A DNA stretch of 64,000 nucleotides, taken from NCBI GenBank assembly GCA_021199855.1, contig JAJQHD010000038.1:17830-81829 (forward strand). Reading direction: 5' to 3'. Shown here piece by piece: positions 34,758 to 44,540 of this stretch; the first letter of the stretch is position 1; each line of letters begins with the position of its first letter. The notes beneath the pieces are model-generated. The model was not told the origin of the DNA. It saw only the letters and a list, made by a program, of their open reading frames with translations, and ran no database searches. The stretch comes from Oscillospiraceae bacterium. Its GTDB lineage: Bacteria; Bacillota; Clostridia; Oscillospirales; Ruminococcaceae. The translations under genes and the position numbers were made by a program.

Positions 34758-36677
34758 ATGGGTAAAATTCATCTTTTGGATAAATCGATATATGATCTTA
34801 TTTCTGCTGGCGAGGTTGTCGACAGACCGTTTTCAGCTGTTAAGGAACTGGTTGAAAATTCTGTTGACGCCGGAGCAAGTAATATTGTCGTTGAAATCAA
34901 GAATGGCGGTAAAACGTATATCCGTGTTACTGATAACGGTTCTGGCATCGCTGCAGAGGATGTACCAATGGCGTTTGTAAGTCATGCAACAAGCAAGGTT
35001 ACATCGAAAGAAGACCTTGACTCTATTATGACTCTCGGCTTCAGAGGAGAAGCTCTCGCTTCAATCTGTACCATTTCAAAGGTTCAGCTTTTAACAAAAA
35101 GACCCGAAGATGAGCTTGGCTTTAAATACGAGATTGAGGGCAGTGAAGAAATCTCTTCTGAAACTACCGGTTGCCCGAATGGCACTACCATAATCGTAAG
35201 GGATTTATTCTATAACACTCCCGCAAGACAGAAGTTTATGAACAAAGATACTGTTGAAGGAAATTCTGTTGCAATGGTTGTGCAGAAAATCGCACTTTCT
35301 CATCCTGAAATTTCTGTCAAATTTATAAGAGACAATAAAGTTGACTTTGTCACATCTGGAGATGGAAAGCTACTTTCCGCAATATATACTATTCTTGGCA
35401 AGGAATTTTATGATGGTTGTATTCCTGTTGAATACAAATACATGTACGTTACTGTCAAAGGCTATATAACAAAACCTCTTGCTTCTAAATCTACGAGGGC
35501 TTACCAGAACTTTTTTGTAAACTCAAGATATATCAAGAATCTGACTATGACATCAGCACTTGAGGAAGCATATTCAGACGCAATGATGGTTGGGAAGCGT
35601 CCGGGTTGCGTACTTAATGTCACTGTACCTGCAAATACTATCGATGTCAATGCGCATCCCACCAAGAGTGAAGTAAGATTTCAGAATAATAGCACTATTT
35701 ATAGCGCGATTTTTTACGCTGCCACCGATGCACTGATGAAATTTGACTCTCCTGAGGAGATCAATGCGGACGGATCGAAAAAATCTGCTAATAGCTCGCT
35801 TACTCACAAAGAGCTATACTCTCGGGTATCGACGGTTTCAGTTGCTCCTGAACGTAATGAACAGTTCTCGTTCGCTTCCACGTCTGCTCCTGTCAAAACG
35901 ACAATAGCATCAAAAAGCGATTTTGTGAATGTATTTATGAAAGACTATATACCACTCCATAAGACCAAAGAGAGCGAAGATAAGACGCCCGATTTGGTTG
36001 CTGGTTCTAAGGTTGATGATTCTCCGAATCTAGATAGCTCCTTTACGTATATAAACGCTCAATCCCTTACACGTCCCTCTGTTGAGAAGCCTGTTCCGGA
36101 CAGTGAACCGATTGATATTAAAGTGATAGGCGAGGTATTCAAGACTTACGTTGTGGCACAGTGTGGTGATGACATTCTCCTTGTTGATAAACATGCCGCA
36201 CACGAAAGGCTGATTTATGAGGATCTCAAGCGTAATAGAACATCGCTTGATTCACAGATGCTTCTTAATCCGGTTAAAGTTAATCTTACATACGATCAGT
36301 ACGAAGCTTTGTTTGAAAATCAGGATGTTTGTCGCAAACTTGGCATCGGGATTGAGTTCAATAATGCTCCCACAGTCACTATAACCGGGTCACCTATGAT
36401 TGCTCAGGATATGGATCCTATAGACATTGCGATCCAGGTTGCTGACAGCATTGTCCAAGGAAAGCGATCCAAAGGCACCGATATTTTTGATGACTTGTAT
36501 CACGCCTTCGCTTGTAAGGCGGCAATCAAGGCCAACAGTGACACGAATATAGTTGAGCTTGAACGGCTAATGGAGCTTATTACTGAGGAAGATATCCGCT
36601 ATTGCCCTCACGGAAGACCAATACTTGTGAAGCTTTCCAAGCGTGAAATCGAGAAAATGTTCCGTAGGATTGTGTAA
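34758..36677 (+). CDS. mutL: DNA mismatch repair protein MutL
   Basis: GHKL ATPase coordinating repair with MutS. N-terminal ATP-binding motifs ELVENSVDAGA, TDNGSGI, SHATSKV and GFRGEALASI. The C-terminal dimer/endonuclease domain shows DKHAAHERLIYE and YCPHGRP, the hallmarks of the nicking-proficient MutL found in organisms without MutH. 639 residues. AGGAGG precedes the ATG. It is intact although its partner mutS is frameshifted. Confidence 0.95.
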   Translation: MGKIHLLDKSIYDLISAGEVVDRPFSAVKELVENSVDAGASNIVVEIKNGGKTYIRVTDNGSGIAAEDVPMAFVSHATSKVTSKEDLDSIMTLGFRGEALASICTISKVQLLTKRPEDELGFKYEIEGSEEISSETTGCPNGTTIIVRDLFYNTPARQKFMNKDTVEGNSVAMVVQKIALSHPEISVKFIRDNKVDFVTSGDGKLLSAIYTILGKEFYDGCIPVEYKYMYVTVKGYITKPLASKSTRAYQNFFVNSRYIKNLTMTSALEEAYSDAMMVGKRPGCVLNVTVPANTIDVNAHPTKSEVRFQNNSTIYSAIFYAATDALMKFDSPEEINADGSKKSANSSLTHKELYSRVSTVSVAPERNEQFSFASTSAPVKTTIASKSDFVNVFMKDYIPLHKTKESEDKTPDLVAGSKVDDSPNLDSSFTYINAQSLTRPSVEKPVPDSEPIDIKVIGEVFKTYVVAQCGDDILLVDKHAAHERLIYEDLKRNRTSLDSQMLLNPVKVNLTYDQYEALFENQDVCRKLGIGIEFNNAPTVTITGSPMIAQDMDPIDIAIQVADSIVQGKRSKGTDIFDDLYHAFACKAAIKANSDTNIVELERLMELITEEDIRYCPHGRPILVKLSKREIEKMFRRIV

Positions 36678-36680
36678 TCT

Positions 36681-37625
36681 ATGAAGCAGAAGTTGATTGT
36701 TGTATGTGGTCCCACTGCTTCTGGGAAAACGGAGCTTGCGGTGTCTCTGGCGGAGCTTTTTGACGGCGAGGTTGTTTCTGCGGATTCTATGCAGATATAT
36801 AAGGATATAAGCATTGCTACAGCTAAGCCGAGCTCTGAGGAAATGCGTGGAATAAGGCATCATATGATCGATATACTTAATCTTTCCGAAAAGTTTTCGG
36901 TTGCTGATTATGTGAGACTTGCCGGTGAATGTATAGACGACATAGCAAGCAGGGGAAAGATTCCCGTCGTATGCGGAGGAACCGGGCTTTATATTTCATC
37001 GCTCATAAATGGAATAAGCTTCGACGAAACCTGCTCATCTACTGAGTTGAGAGAAGAGCTTGGCAGATTAGCTGAAGAAAAGGGCGGTGAATACCTACTT
37101 GGAATTTTGCGAGAGTTTGACCCTGAATCAGCTGACAGGCTTCATCCTAATAATCTTACAAGGATAATTAGGGCTATTGAAGTGTATAAAATCTCCGGAG
37201 TTACTATGACGGAGATGAACAAACTTTCGCAAAAAGAAAGCTTGTATGATCCCGTTATGATCGGACTCAACTATTCCGACAGAGAGCTTCTGTATGACAG
37301 GGTAAACTCAAGAGTTGATAAGATGCTGGAAATGGGTCTTCTTGAAGAGGCAAAAATGGTTTTGTCACAGGAGAATGTTGCAACGGCAGGACAGGCTATT
37401 GGCTATAAGGAATTCAAGCCTTATTTTGCCGGAGAGAAATCTATTGAGGAATGCATAGATAGCGTAAAGCAAGATTCAAGAAGATACGCTAAGAGACAGC
37501 TTACCTGGTTCAGACGCGATAAGAGAATCAAGTGGATATATAGAGACAAGATTTCTTCCGGCGAAAGCGAGTTATTTATAGCGTCGGAAATAATCAGAAG
37601 AGAAGGCATATTGTTAAAGCATTGA
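36681..37625 (+). CDS. miaA: tRNA dimethylallyltransferase
   Basis: Transfers a dimethylallyl group to A37 of tRNAs reading UNN codons. P-loop CGPTASGKTELAVSLAE, ADSMQIYKDISIATAKP, the His pair in IRHHMIDIL, and RYAKRQLTWFRRD near the C-terminus. 314 residues, normal. It starts three bases after the mutL stop, the conserved mutS-mutL-miaA order. Confidence 0.95.
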   Translation: MKQKLIVVCGPTASGKTELAVSLAELFDGEVVSADSMQIYKDISIATAKPSSEEMRGIRHHMIDILNLSEKFSVADYVRLAGECIDDIASRGKIPVVCGGTGLYISSLINGISFDETCSSTELREELGRLAEEKGGEYLLGILREFDPESADRLHPNNLTRIIRAIEVYKISGVTMTEMNKLSQKESLYDPVMIGLNYSDRELLYDRVNSRVDKMLEMGLLEEAKMVLSQENVATAGQAIGYKEFKPYFAGEKSIEECIDSVKQDSRRYAKRQLTWFRRDKRIKWIYRDKISSGESELFIASEIIRREGILLKH

Positions 37626-37638
37626 TGGAGGGTTGACA

Positions 37639-38943
37639 GTGAGACTCAGGCGCCTGAGAGATATTTTGATATATGCTATAATTGTTGCTTGTCTATTAGC
37701 GATAGTGTTATCGCAGATTTATCTCACATTGTCTTCTGACTCCGATACCGAGGATGCAACATACTTTACGACAAGCAAATCCTTGAGCTTTACTGGAGTT
37801 ATAATCCGAGATGAGTCGTTGGTGTATACAAGCTATATCGGCGACGGTGTACTTACATATGATATCGACGATGGCAGTCGCGTTTCAAACGGTTCTTCGA
37901 TAGCAAAAATATACAATTCGTACACTCAGATTTACAACAGACATGAAATCGAGAAGTTGGAAGATGAGATAGAAGCCCTTGAAAAGGCTCAGGATAACGG
38001 AACAACTGACTATGTGCAGCCGGAATTCATCTCAACTCAGATTGCAGAGCAGTATAAAGAGCTCATTGCTGATATAAAAAATCAGGATCTTGAAGATTTG
38101 AATTCCGAGAGAGTAGAGCTTCTTAAGCTTATGTGCATTCTTAATGTCTCTTCGAATGTAGAGAGCGATTACACAGACAGAATAAGTGTATTGACGGAAA
38201 GGCTGAATTACCTTGAGGTGTCCCTTGTAAATGCTGTTGCAACTGTTTCTGCTTCATCCTCCGGCTATTTCACCTCAGTTGTTGACGGATATGAATCTTA
38301 TCTTAGTACCGATGGAATTTATGATCTGACGGTTGACGATATAAATGCTATTATCGCATCGCCACAAAAGGATATAACAATGAGCTCAAATGTAATTGGA
38401 AAACTGTTTTCCGATTATACATGGCAGATGGTTGGAGTTATCTATACTGACGACAGGTATTTTGTCAATGAGAGCTTTGATCTGACATTTACATCAGTGG
38501 GGAAGACCTACACTGTGACTGTTGAATCGATAACCGCTACCGGAAACGGAAATGAAGCTATAATAGTACTTTCCTGTGATCAGATGGATGAGACGGTTGC
38601 TGCATCCAGAGTGGTAGACGTTGAAATTCTGTTTGGTACATATTCGGGAATCAAGGTTTCGAGGAGTGCTATAAGATTCCAGAACGGTCAGAAAGGTGTG
38701 TATGTAGTAAGCGGAGGACAAACAGAATTCAGGCTTATTGATGTAATTTATGAGGGCGATGATTATGTTTTGTCTGCAGTGACGACAGAAGATGGTTACT
38801 TAAGCCTGTACGACAGCGTTCTGCTTGATCCGGTTGCTACAACTGAAGGTCAGAGTACCACAGAAGATACATCTGAGGATTCTGAGGAAGATGATAATTC
38901 GGAGCCTGATGATACGGGTCAAGAGGAAGAAGACAATAATTGA
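37639..38943 (+). CDS. HlyD-like membrane-anchored adaptor protein
   Basis: About 434 residues. N-terminal membrane segment (ILIYAIIVACLLAIVLSQIYL), a beta-rich lipoyl-like part (GDGVLTYDIDDGSRVSNGSSIA), a coiled-coil region (about 95-200), a return to beta structure, and a strongly acidic C-terminal tail of about 40 residues. This is the plan of HlyD/membrane-fusion proteins, but no transporter gene is nearby. In clostridia a similar protein precedes sepF. I chose GTG 37639, six bases after GGAGGG; TTG 37633 abuts that site. Role in the envelope near the division site is an inference. Confidence 0.75.
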   Translation: MRLRRLRDILIYAIIVACLLAIVLSQIYLTLSSDSDTEDATYFTTSKSLSFTGVIIRDESLVYTSYIGDGVLTYDIDDGSRVSNGSSIAKIYNSYTQIYNRHEIEKLEDEIEALEKAQDNGTTDYVQPEFISTQIAEQYKELIADIKNQDLEDLNSERVELLKLMCILNVSSNVESDYTDRISVLTERLNYLEVSLVNAVATVSASSSGYFTSVVDGYESYLSTDGIYDLTVDDINAIIASPQKDITMSSNVIGKLFSDYTWQMVGVIYTDDRYFVNESFDLTFTSVGKTYTVTVESITATGNGNEAIIVLSCDQMDETVAASRVVDVEILFGTYSGIKVSRSAIRFQNGQKGVYVVSGGQTEFRLIDVIYEGDDYVLSAVTTEDGYLSLYDSVLLDPVATTEGQSTTEDTSEDSEEDDNSEPDDTGQEEEDNN

Positions 38944-38976
38944 CAATCAGAACATATCATTTTTTCATATTTTGTC

Positions 38977-39005
38977 TTGACATTTGCGCCGAAATATATG
39001 ATAAT
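38977..39005 (+). promoter_or_regulatory. sigma-A promoter for sepF
   Basis: TTGACA (38977-38982), 17 bases, GATAAT (39000-39005), about 58 bases before the sepF start. Confidence 0.75.
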
Positions 39006-39062
39006 AGAAGGGTATAGATATTTGTTTTTTTATCGCTATATAAATAAATGCGGAGGTACATT

Positions 39063-39488
39063 ATGAGTGTGTTAGATTCTATTAAGAACTTCTTAATCGG
39101 GGAAGAGGAAGGCGAGGATTACGAGCCTCTTGTCGATGAGGAGAATGAAGCAGAGACAGTTGATGTTGCTCAAGAAAGAAGAAACAGAGAGTTTAAGTTC
39201 AACACAACTGCAACCGTACAGATTGTTCTTGCTTGCCCTACTGATTATTCCGAAGTAAGATCTATCGGCGATGATCTGAATAATCAGAAAACGGTTCTTC
39301 TCAATCTTGAGAAGGTAAAAGCAGACGAAGCAAAGCGCATTATGGACTTCCTTTCAGGAGTTGCATATGCAAACGGTGCTACAATCAAGATGACTGCTAC
39401 GAAGACATTTGTTATTATGCCCAAGAATGTCGGCTTCAGCGGTGTTGACCTGATGAGCGAAATCGAGAACAGCGGTTATAGCTTCTGA
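39063..39488 (+). CDS. sepF: cell division protein SepF
   Basis: FtsZ-binding ring-forming division protein. The N-terminus MSVLDSIKNFLIG is the amphipathic membrane-binding helix. After an acidic linker comes the SepF domain (YSEVRSIGDDLNNQKTVLLN, RIMDFLSGVAYANGATIK, TFVIMPKNV). 141 residues. The start ATG 39063 is six bases after CGGAGG; ATG 39048 lies before that site and is rejected. First gene of a division/envelope operon with ylmH, divIVA and ileS. Confidence 0.93.
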   Translation: MSVLDSIKNFLIGEEEGEDYEPLVDEENEAETVDVAQERRNREFKFNTTATVQIVLACPTDYSEVRSIGDDLNNQKTVLLNLEKVKADEAKRIMDFLSGVAYANGATIKMTATKTFVIMPKNVGFSGVDLMSEIENSGYSF

Positions 39489-39490
39489 CA

Positions 39491-40267
39491 ATGGAGAATG
39501 ACAGCCATAAACTCAGACTTTTGTCATCTGTAAGCGACGATGAAAGAATTCTGATTCGGCACATCATTGATCTTGGAAGGAGTAGCCAGGCTTCAGGGCA
39601 CTCAAGGTTCAGTTGCTTTTTGGATGAAAGGCAACTTTCCCTTTGCAACTTGTCGCTTGAACAATATGCTGATTACTTGTCTGATTATGAGCTTATTGGT
39701 GGCTATGATGAGGCAGAGCGTCGGGTTATCGTGTTTTCGGGTTATGGGTATGTTGTGCCTTTTTCACCGGTTGTTTTTAGCGGACGGGACATTGACAATC
39801 TCACACATCGGGATTTCTTGGGAACTCTGATGGCACAGAATATCAAGCGCGAAATGATCGGCGATATTCTTGTCGGAGAAAAACGGACAGTGGCATTTGT
39901 AATGAACTCTGTTCTTCCGATTGTTGAGGAGATCTCAAAGGTCGGTGGAGTGGGAGTAAATATCACATATGATTTTTCAGAGTCGGATATTCCTGAAAAG
40001 AAGTTTGATGTTATAAATGCTACCGTCAAATCGCTCAGAATTGACGCTATTTTAGCTGATGCTATAGGTCTATCGCGGGAAAAAGCACAAGCTTTAATTC
40101 GTTCTCAGGGTGTTCAGTTGAATCATCTGATGATTTTCGACCCGAGTGAAAAGGTCAATGAGGGTGATGTGTTTTCGCTTCGTGGAAAAGGGAAATTTAT
40201 GCTTTACCGCGTCGGTGGTATGTCAAAAAAAGACAGAATTTTCATTACAATATATAAGTACAAATAA
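39491..40267 (+). CDS. ylmH: YlmH family RNA-binding protein (S4 domain)
   Basis: 258 residues with a C-terminal S4 RNA-binding domain (RIDAILADAIGLSREKAQAL, LIRSQGVQLNH) and an N-terminal YlmH domain. Bacillus YlmH binds stalled 50S-peptidyl-tRNA complexes and has been implicated in ribosome quality control. It is located between sepF and divIVA as in most Firmicutes. Only two bases separate it from sepF; the ribosome binding site is weak, suggesting coupling. Confidence 0.9.
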   Translation: MENDSHKLRLLSSVSDDERILIRHIIDLGRSSQASGHSRFSCFLDERQLSLCNLSLEQYADYLSDYELIGGYDEAERRVIVFSGYGYVVPFSPVVFSGRDIDNLTHRDFLGTLMAQNIKREMIGDILVGEKRTVAFVMNSVLPIVEEISKVGGVGVNITYDFSESDIPEKKFDVINATVKSLRIDAILADAIGLSREKAQALIRSQGVQLNHLMIFDPSEKVNEGDVFSLRGKGKFMLYRVGGMSKKDRIFITIYKYK

Positions 40268-40278
40268 GGAGGACTAGT

Positions 40279-41070
40279 ATGAACGCCAAGGACATCGCTC
40301 AGAAAAAATTTTCAAAAGCAACAGTCGGCTATAAGCCGGAAGAGGTCGATGAATACCTGAAAGATGTTGACGTTGCTCTTTCTAATGCTGTCAAGGAAAA
40401 AGAAGAGAGTGAAGCAAAGATTATTAAACTTGTCGAGCGAATAAACGAATACAGAGCAGACGAGGATGCTATTCGCGACGCAATCCTGGTTTCTCAGAAG
40501 CAGGGAAACAAGATTATCGCTGAAGCTCGTGCAGAGGCAGATAGGATTGTTGCTGAGGCTCAGGCTCAGAGGGATTCGCTTCTCGCAGACATTTCAAACG
40601 ACTGCGAAGCACTCAAGCGTTCTGAGGTTGAAAAGATTGCTGTTGCTATCAAGGAAGAGAATGACAAGCTTAATGCAGTTGTCGCCGCTTCCAAGACCCA
40701 GACTGAAATGCAGTCGGACAAGCTCAATAAGCTCAAGGCTGAGGTTACTGATTTCAAGAAGAAGGTTCTTCTTGTTCTCAATGAGCAGATAAGAGTGGTT
40801 TCAAGTTTGCCTGAACTAACGGATGAGGAAATTTCGAAGATAGTATCAGGACAGGTCAGACCTCCGGTTCAGACTCCGGCTGAGCCTGCTGAAAAACCAG
40901 CTGAGACAGCTCCTGAAGCCAAAACCGAGGTGCCTGAAAAGCCTGCTCAGCAAGCCAAGACTACAACAGACAAGCGTCGTGCTTTTGGCTTTGATGAATC
41001 CATGTATAAAAAACAGGAGTTTACTTCCGAAGAATTGAAATTCGGTCATAATTCACCTAATAAGAAATAA
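40279..41070 (+). CDS. divIVA: DivIVA cell division/polarity protein
   Basis: 263 residues. The N-terminal membrane-curvature-sensing domain has KDIAQKKFSKATVGYKPEEVDEYLKD split over residues 4-28, followed by a long Ala/Glu/Lys coiled coil (about 40-180). A Pro/Ala/Glu-rich linker (about 195-235, TPAEPAEKPAETAPEAK) follows, then a short conserved tail (FGFDESMYKKQEF). Recruits partners to curved membrane at septa and poles. AGGAGG upstream. Confidence 0.93.
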   Translation: MNAKDIAQKKFSKATVGYKPEEVDEYLKDVDVALSNAVKEKEESEAKIIKLVERINEYRADEDAIRDAILVSQKQGNKIIAEARAEADRIVAEAQAQRDSLLADISNDCEALKRSEVEKIAVAIKEENDKLNAVVAASKTQTEMQSDKLNKLKAEVTDFKKKVLLVLNEQIRVVSSLPELTDEEISKIVSGQVRPPVQTPAEPAEKPAETAPEAKTEVPEKPAQQAKTTTDKRRAFGFDESMYKKQEFTSEELKFGHNSPNKK

Positions 41071-41092
41071 TCATTACTAAGGGGTAAAGGAT

Positions 41093-43894
41093 ATGGACTA
41101 TAACAAGACCTTGAATCTTCCTGAGACTGACTATCCTATGAGAGGCAATTTGGCTACCAAGGAGCCGCCGATGGTCGAGAATTGGGACAAAGAAGGCTTA
41201 TACAAGAAGATACTCAAAAAGAACGAAGGACGTCCTTCGTACATTCTGCACGATGGACCTCCGTATGCAAACGGCGATATCCATCTGGGAACCGCACTTA
41301 ATAAGGTCCTCAAAGATATAATCGTCAAGCAGAAGAACATGAGTGGCTATTGTGCCAACTATGTTCCTGGATGGGATACCCACGGTCTACCGATTGAGCT
41401 TAAAGCTATGAAGAAGATTGGCGTTGAAAATGGCGCTATTCCTCCTCTGGAATTAAGAAAGCATTGCCGTGAGTTCGCCATGACCTATGTCGACACCCAG
41501 AGAGATCAGTTCAAGAGACTTGGCGTTTTAGGCGATTTCGACGACCCGTATCTGACGTTGAAGCCTGAATTTGAGGCAAGACAGGTTGAAGTCTTCGGTG
41601 AGATGGCAAAGAAGGGCTATATCTACAAGGGCTTGAAGCCTGTTTATTGGTGCCCAGAGTGTCAGACAGCACTTGCGGAGGCTGAAATCGAGTATCAGGA
41701 CGACCCATGCCTTTCTATCTATGTAAAATTCAAAGTTGTAGATGATAAGGGACTCTTCACGTCTCTTGGGCTGAGTCTTGATAATACCTATTTCGTAATC
41801 TGGACAACTACAACATGGACTCTTCCGGGCAACCTTGCTATCTGCCTGGGTCCTGAGTATGAATATACTATCGTTCAGGCAAATGGTGAGAACTATGTAA
41901 TGGCTCGTGAGCTTATCGAGCCTACACTTGCGGCGGCAGGTATTACTGAATATGCAACTATCGGTTCGTTTACCGGTAAGGAACTTGAATATTGCACCGC
42001 TCAGCATCCGTTTATGGACAGGTTGTCGCTCGTTATTGTAGGCGACCATGTAACACTTGACAGCGGTACCGGTTGCGTTCATACAGCTCCTGGCTACGGC
42101 GTTGATGACTTCGAGATTGCAAAGAAGTATGATGAGGTTGGAATAATCGTTGCTGTTGACGGCAAGGGCGTTCTCACTGAAGAAGCAGGACAGTTTGCAG
42201 GACTTACTACCGACGAAGCAAATAAAGTAATTTCAAAGCACCTTATTGAAACGGGAGCAATGTTTGCTTCAAGCAAGATTGTCCACCAGTATCCTCACTG
42301 CTGGAGATGCAAGTCTCCGATTCTCTTCAGAGCTACTGAGCAGTGGTTCTGCTCGGTTGAAGACTACAAGGAAGAGACAGTAAAGGCTATCGAGGATGTT
42401 CAGTGGATTCCTGCGTGGGGTGAGGACAGAATCAAGGGAATGGTTCTGGATCGTTCCGACTGGTGTATTTCCCGTCAGCGCACATGGGGTGTTCCGATTC
42501 CGATTGTATACTGCAAGGATTGCGGCAAACCGATTATCAACGACGAAACTATAAAGGCTATTTCCGACCTGTTCAGGCGCGAAGGCTCTGACGGTTGGTA
42601 TAAGCATGAGGCAAGCGAGTTTATCCCTGAAACTGTCAAATGCGAGTGCGGATGCGGTGAATTTACCAAAGAAACTGACATCATGGACGTATGGTTTGAC
42701 TCAGGCGTAACACATACCGCAGTACTTGATCAGAGAGAAGGACTTTCTTCTCCTGCTGATTTGTATCTTGAGGGTGCAGACCAGTACAGAGGCTGGTTCC
42801 AGTCTTCGCTTCTTACATCCGTTGTTGTGAACGGCAAGGCTCCTTATAAGGCTGTCTGCACGCACGGTTGGGTTGTTGACGGCGAAGGCAAGGCAATGCA
42901 CAAGTCTCTCGGTAATGGCATTGAGCCTCAGGAGATTTACAATAAGAATGGTGCCGATATTCTCAGACTCTGGGCGGCTTCAAGCGACTATCATGCAGAT
43001 ATAAGAATCTCTAAAGAAATCTTGGGTCAGCTTTCTGATTCCTATAAGAAGATAAGAAATACTGCAAGATTTATCTTGGGTAATCTCTCCAATCAGGGTG
43101 GATTTGACTATGATACTCAGGCAGTGCCACTTTCTGATCTTGAAGAGATTGACAAGTGGGCTGTAATGAAGCTTGACAACCTCATCACCAAGGTTGATGA
43201 AGCATACAATGCTTTCGATTTCCATATCGTTGTTCACTCTATCCACAACTTCTGTGTTGTAGATATGAGTAACTTCTACCTCGATATCATCAAGGACAGG
43301 CTATATTGTGAAGCAGTTGATTCTAAGGCAAGACGTTCTGCTCAGACTGCAATGTACATGATTCTCTCTGCTTTGGCACGCCTTATAGCTCCGATTCTTT
43401 CGTTCACTGCGGATGAAATCTGGTCTTACATGAAGCACTCTTCGTCTGAGAATCCCGAGAGTGTATTCCTTGACGATATGCCTAAGGTGTCAGGACTTAC
43501 ATTTGATGAAGAGTTCACTTCCAAGTGGGAGTATATCTATAATCTCAGAGTAGATGCCAAGAAGGCTCTTGAACTGAAGAGAGCTGAGAAGGTAATCGGT
43601 TCTTCACTTGAAGCAAGCGTCACAATAAGGGCAGGCGACAGCTATGACATGCTGATGGCTGTCAAGGAGCTTCTTCCTACTGTTCTTATCGTTTCAAAGG
43701 TCGAAGTTGAAAAGGATGGTACTCCCGAATTCATCGGAGAGACAACCGGTCTTGGCTTCACTGTCAGGAAGGCTGAGGGCGAGAAGTGTGAGCGTTGCTG
43801 GATTTATTCCGACGAAGTTGGTTGCTCGCATGAGCACCCCACGCTCTGCAAGCGCTGTGCTGAAACTGTTTCTCAGATGTCAATTGACGCATAA
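41093..43894 (+). CDS. ileS: isoleucyl-tRNA synthetase
   Basis: Class I synthetase, 933 residues. HIGH motif in DGPPYANGDIHLGTALNK, editing domain including WTTTTWTLPGNLAICLGP and GTGCVHTAPGYGVDD, class signature AMHKSLGNGIEP (KMSKS loop with the first Lys-Met replaced by Ala-Met but the catalytic KS lysine kept), and a C-terminal zinc finger CERCWIYSDEVG...CKRC. No T-box in the 22-base gap to divIVA. Confidence 0.96.
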   Translation: MDYNKTLNLPETDYPMRGNLATKEPPMVENWDKEGLYKKILKKNEGRPSYILHDGPPYANGDIHLGTALNKVLKDIIVKQKNMSGYCANYVPGWDTHGLPIELKAMKKIGVENGAIPPLELRKHCREFAMTYVDTQRDQFKRLGVLGDFDDPYLTLKPEFEARQVEVFGEMAKKGYIYKGLKPVYWCPECQTALAEAEIEYQDDPCLSIYVKFKVVDDKGLFTSLGLSLDNTYFVIWTTTTWTLPGNLAICLGPEYEYTIVQANGENYVMARELIEPTLAAAGITEYATIGSFTGKELEYCTAQHPFMDRLSLVIVGDHVTLDSGTGCVHTAPGYGVDDFEIAKKYDEVGIIVAVDGKGVLTEEAGQFAGLTTDEANKVISKHLIETGAMFASSKIVHQYPHCWRCKSPILFRATEQWFCSVEDYKEETVKAIEDVQWIPAWGEDRIKGMVLDRSDWCISRQRTWGVPIPIVYCKDCGKPIINDETIKAISDLFRREGSDGWYKHEASEFIPETVKCECGCGEFTKETDIMDVWFDSGVTHTAVLDQREGLSSPADLYLEGADQYRGWFQSSLLTSVVVNGKAPYKAVCTHGWVVDGEGKAMHKSLGNGIEPQEIYNKNGADILRLWAASSDYHADIRISKEILGQLSDSYKKIRNTARFILGNLSNQGGFDYDTQAVPLSDLEEIDKWAVMKLDNLITKVDEAYNAFDFHIVVHSIHNFCVVDMSNFYLDIIKDRLYCEAVDSKARRSAQTAMYMILSALARLIAPILSFTADEIWSYMKHSSSENPESVFLDDMPKVSGLTFDEEFTSKWEYIYNLRVDAKKALELKRAEKVIGSSLEASVTIRAGDSYDMLMAVKELLPTVLIVSKVEVEKDGTPEFIGETTGLGFTVRKAEGEKCERCWIYSDEVGCSHEHPTLCKRCAETVSQMSIDA

Positions 43895-43961
43895 TTGAAA
43901 TAACTTGCTCGGCTGCTGCCTGATAGCGGCAGCCGGTCATTGTAGTTAAGGACGTGTTTGT

Positions 43962-44540
43962 TTGCTGGTTCTTTCTTTAGTCTTAGCTGGACTGATCGTG
44001 GTTCTCGATCAGCTTCTGAAGCTTTATATATCGAGCAATTTTGAGCTGTGTACGTCTGTTATCCACAGATATTGGACATTCTCAATCGGAAGTTTCGACG
44101 TATTCAGCATTACTCACATCCGTAACGACGGAGCCGGTTGGAGTATTCTCGGCGGTCAGACAATCTTTCTGATTGCGTTTACTTCGATTGTCTTGATAGC
44201 CATACTTGTATATATGATTGTCAAGCGAAAGAAAATCGGCACTCTTGAATATCTGGCGCTATCACTTGTCATCGGTGGTGGAGTAGGAAACCTCGTTGAC
44301 AGATTCAGAATGTTAATAGACCCTGATTTTACAGGTGTTGTCGATTATATCGCTGTAGATTTTATCGATTTTCCGGTTTTCAACTTTGCAGATATGTGCG
44401 TTGTTGTTGGCGGAATCGGTCTTTGCTTGATTTATATCTGGCAGGAATCAAAGGACTCAAAAGCAAAGAAGCTTGCGAAGGCTGAAGAAGCTAAAGAAAA
44501 CTGCGAAAGCGAAGATAAAGCGCAAGGTGAAGACCAGTGA
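43962..44540 (+). CDS. lspA: lipoprotein signal peptidase II
   Basis: Membrane aspartic protease that cleaves prolipoproteins, needed for the three GH30 lipoproteins in this window. Four membrane segments; family motifs THIRNDGAGWSIL, GGGVGNLVDR (first catalytic Asp) and FNFADMCVVVG (second catalytic Asp). 192 residues with a charged Lys/Glu tail. The start is TTG 43962, nine bases after AAGGA. It overlaps rluD by four bases. Confidence 0.93.
   Translation: MLVLSLVLAGLIVVLDQLLKLYISSNFELCTSVIHRYWTFSIGSFDVFSITHIRNDGAGWSILGGQTIFLIAFTSIVLIAILVYMIVKRKKIGTLEYLALSLVIGGGVGNLVDRFRMLIDPDFTGVVDYIAVDFIDFPVFNFADMCVVVGGIGLCLIYIWQESKDSKAKKLAKAEEAKENCESEDKAQGEDQ

Noticed and set aside
41071..41092. T-box riboswitch for ileS or tyrS
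   Set aside because: The leaders are 22 and about 35 bases, far too short for a T-box.
41528..42082. 184-codon minus-strand open frame within ileS
   Set aside because: Antisense shadow of the synthetase, no start signals.
43912..43940. Terminator between ileS and lspA
   Set aside because: CGGCTGC / GCAGCCG can pair but there is no T-run after it and lspA continues the operon.
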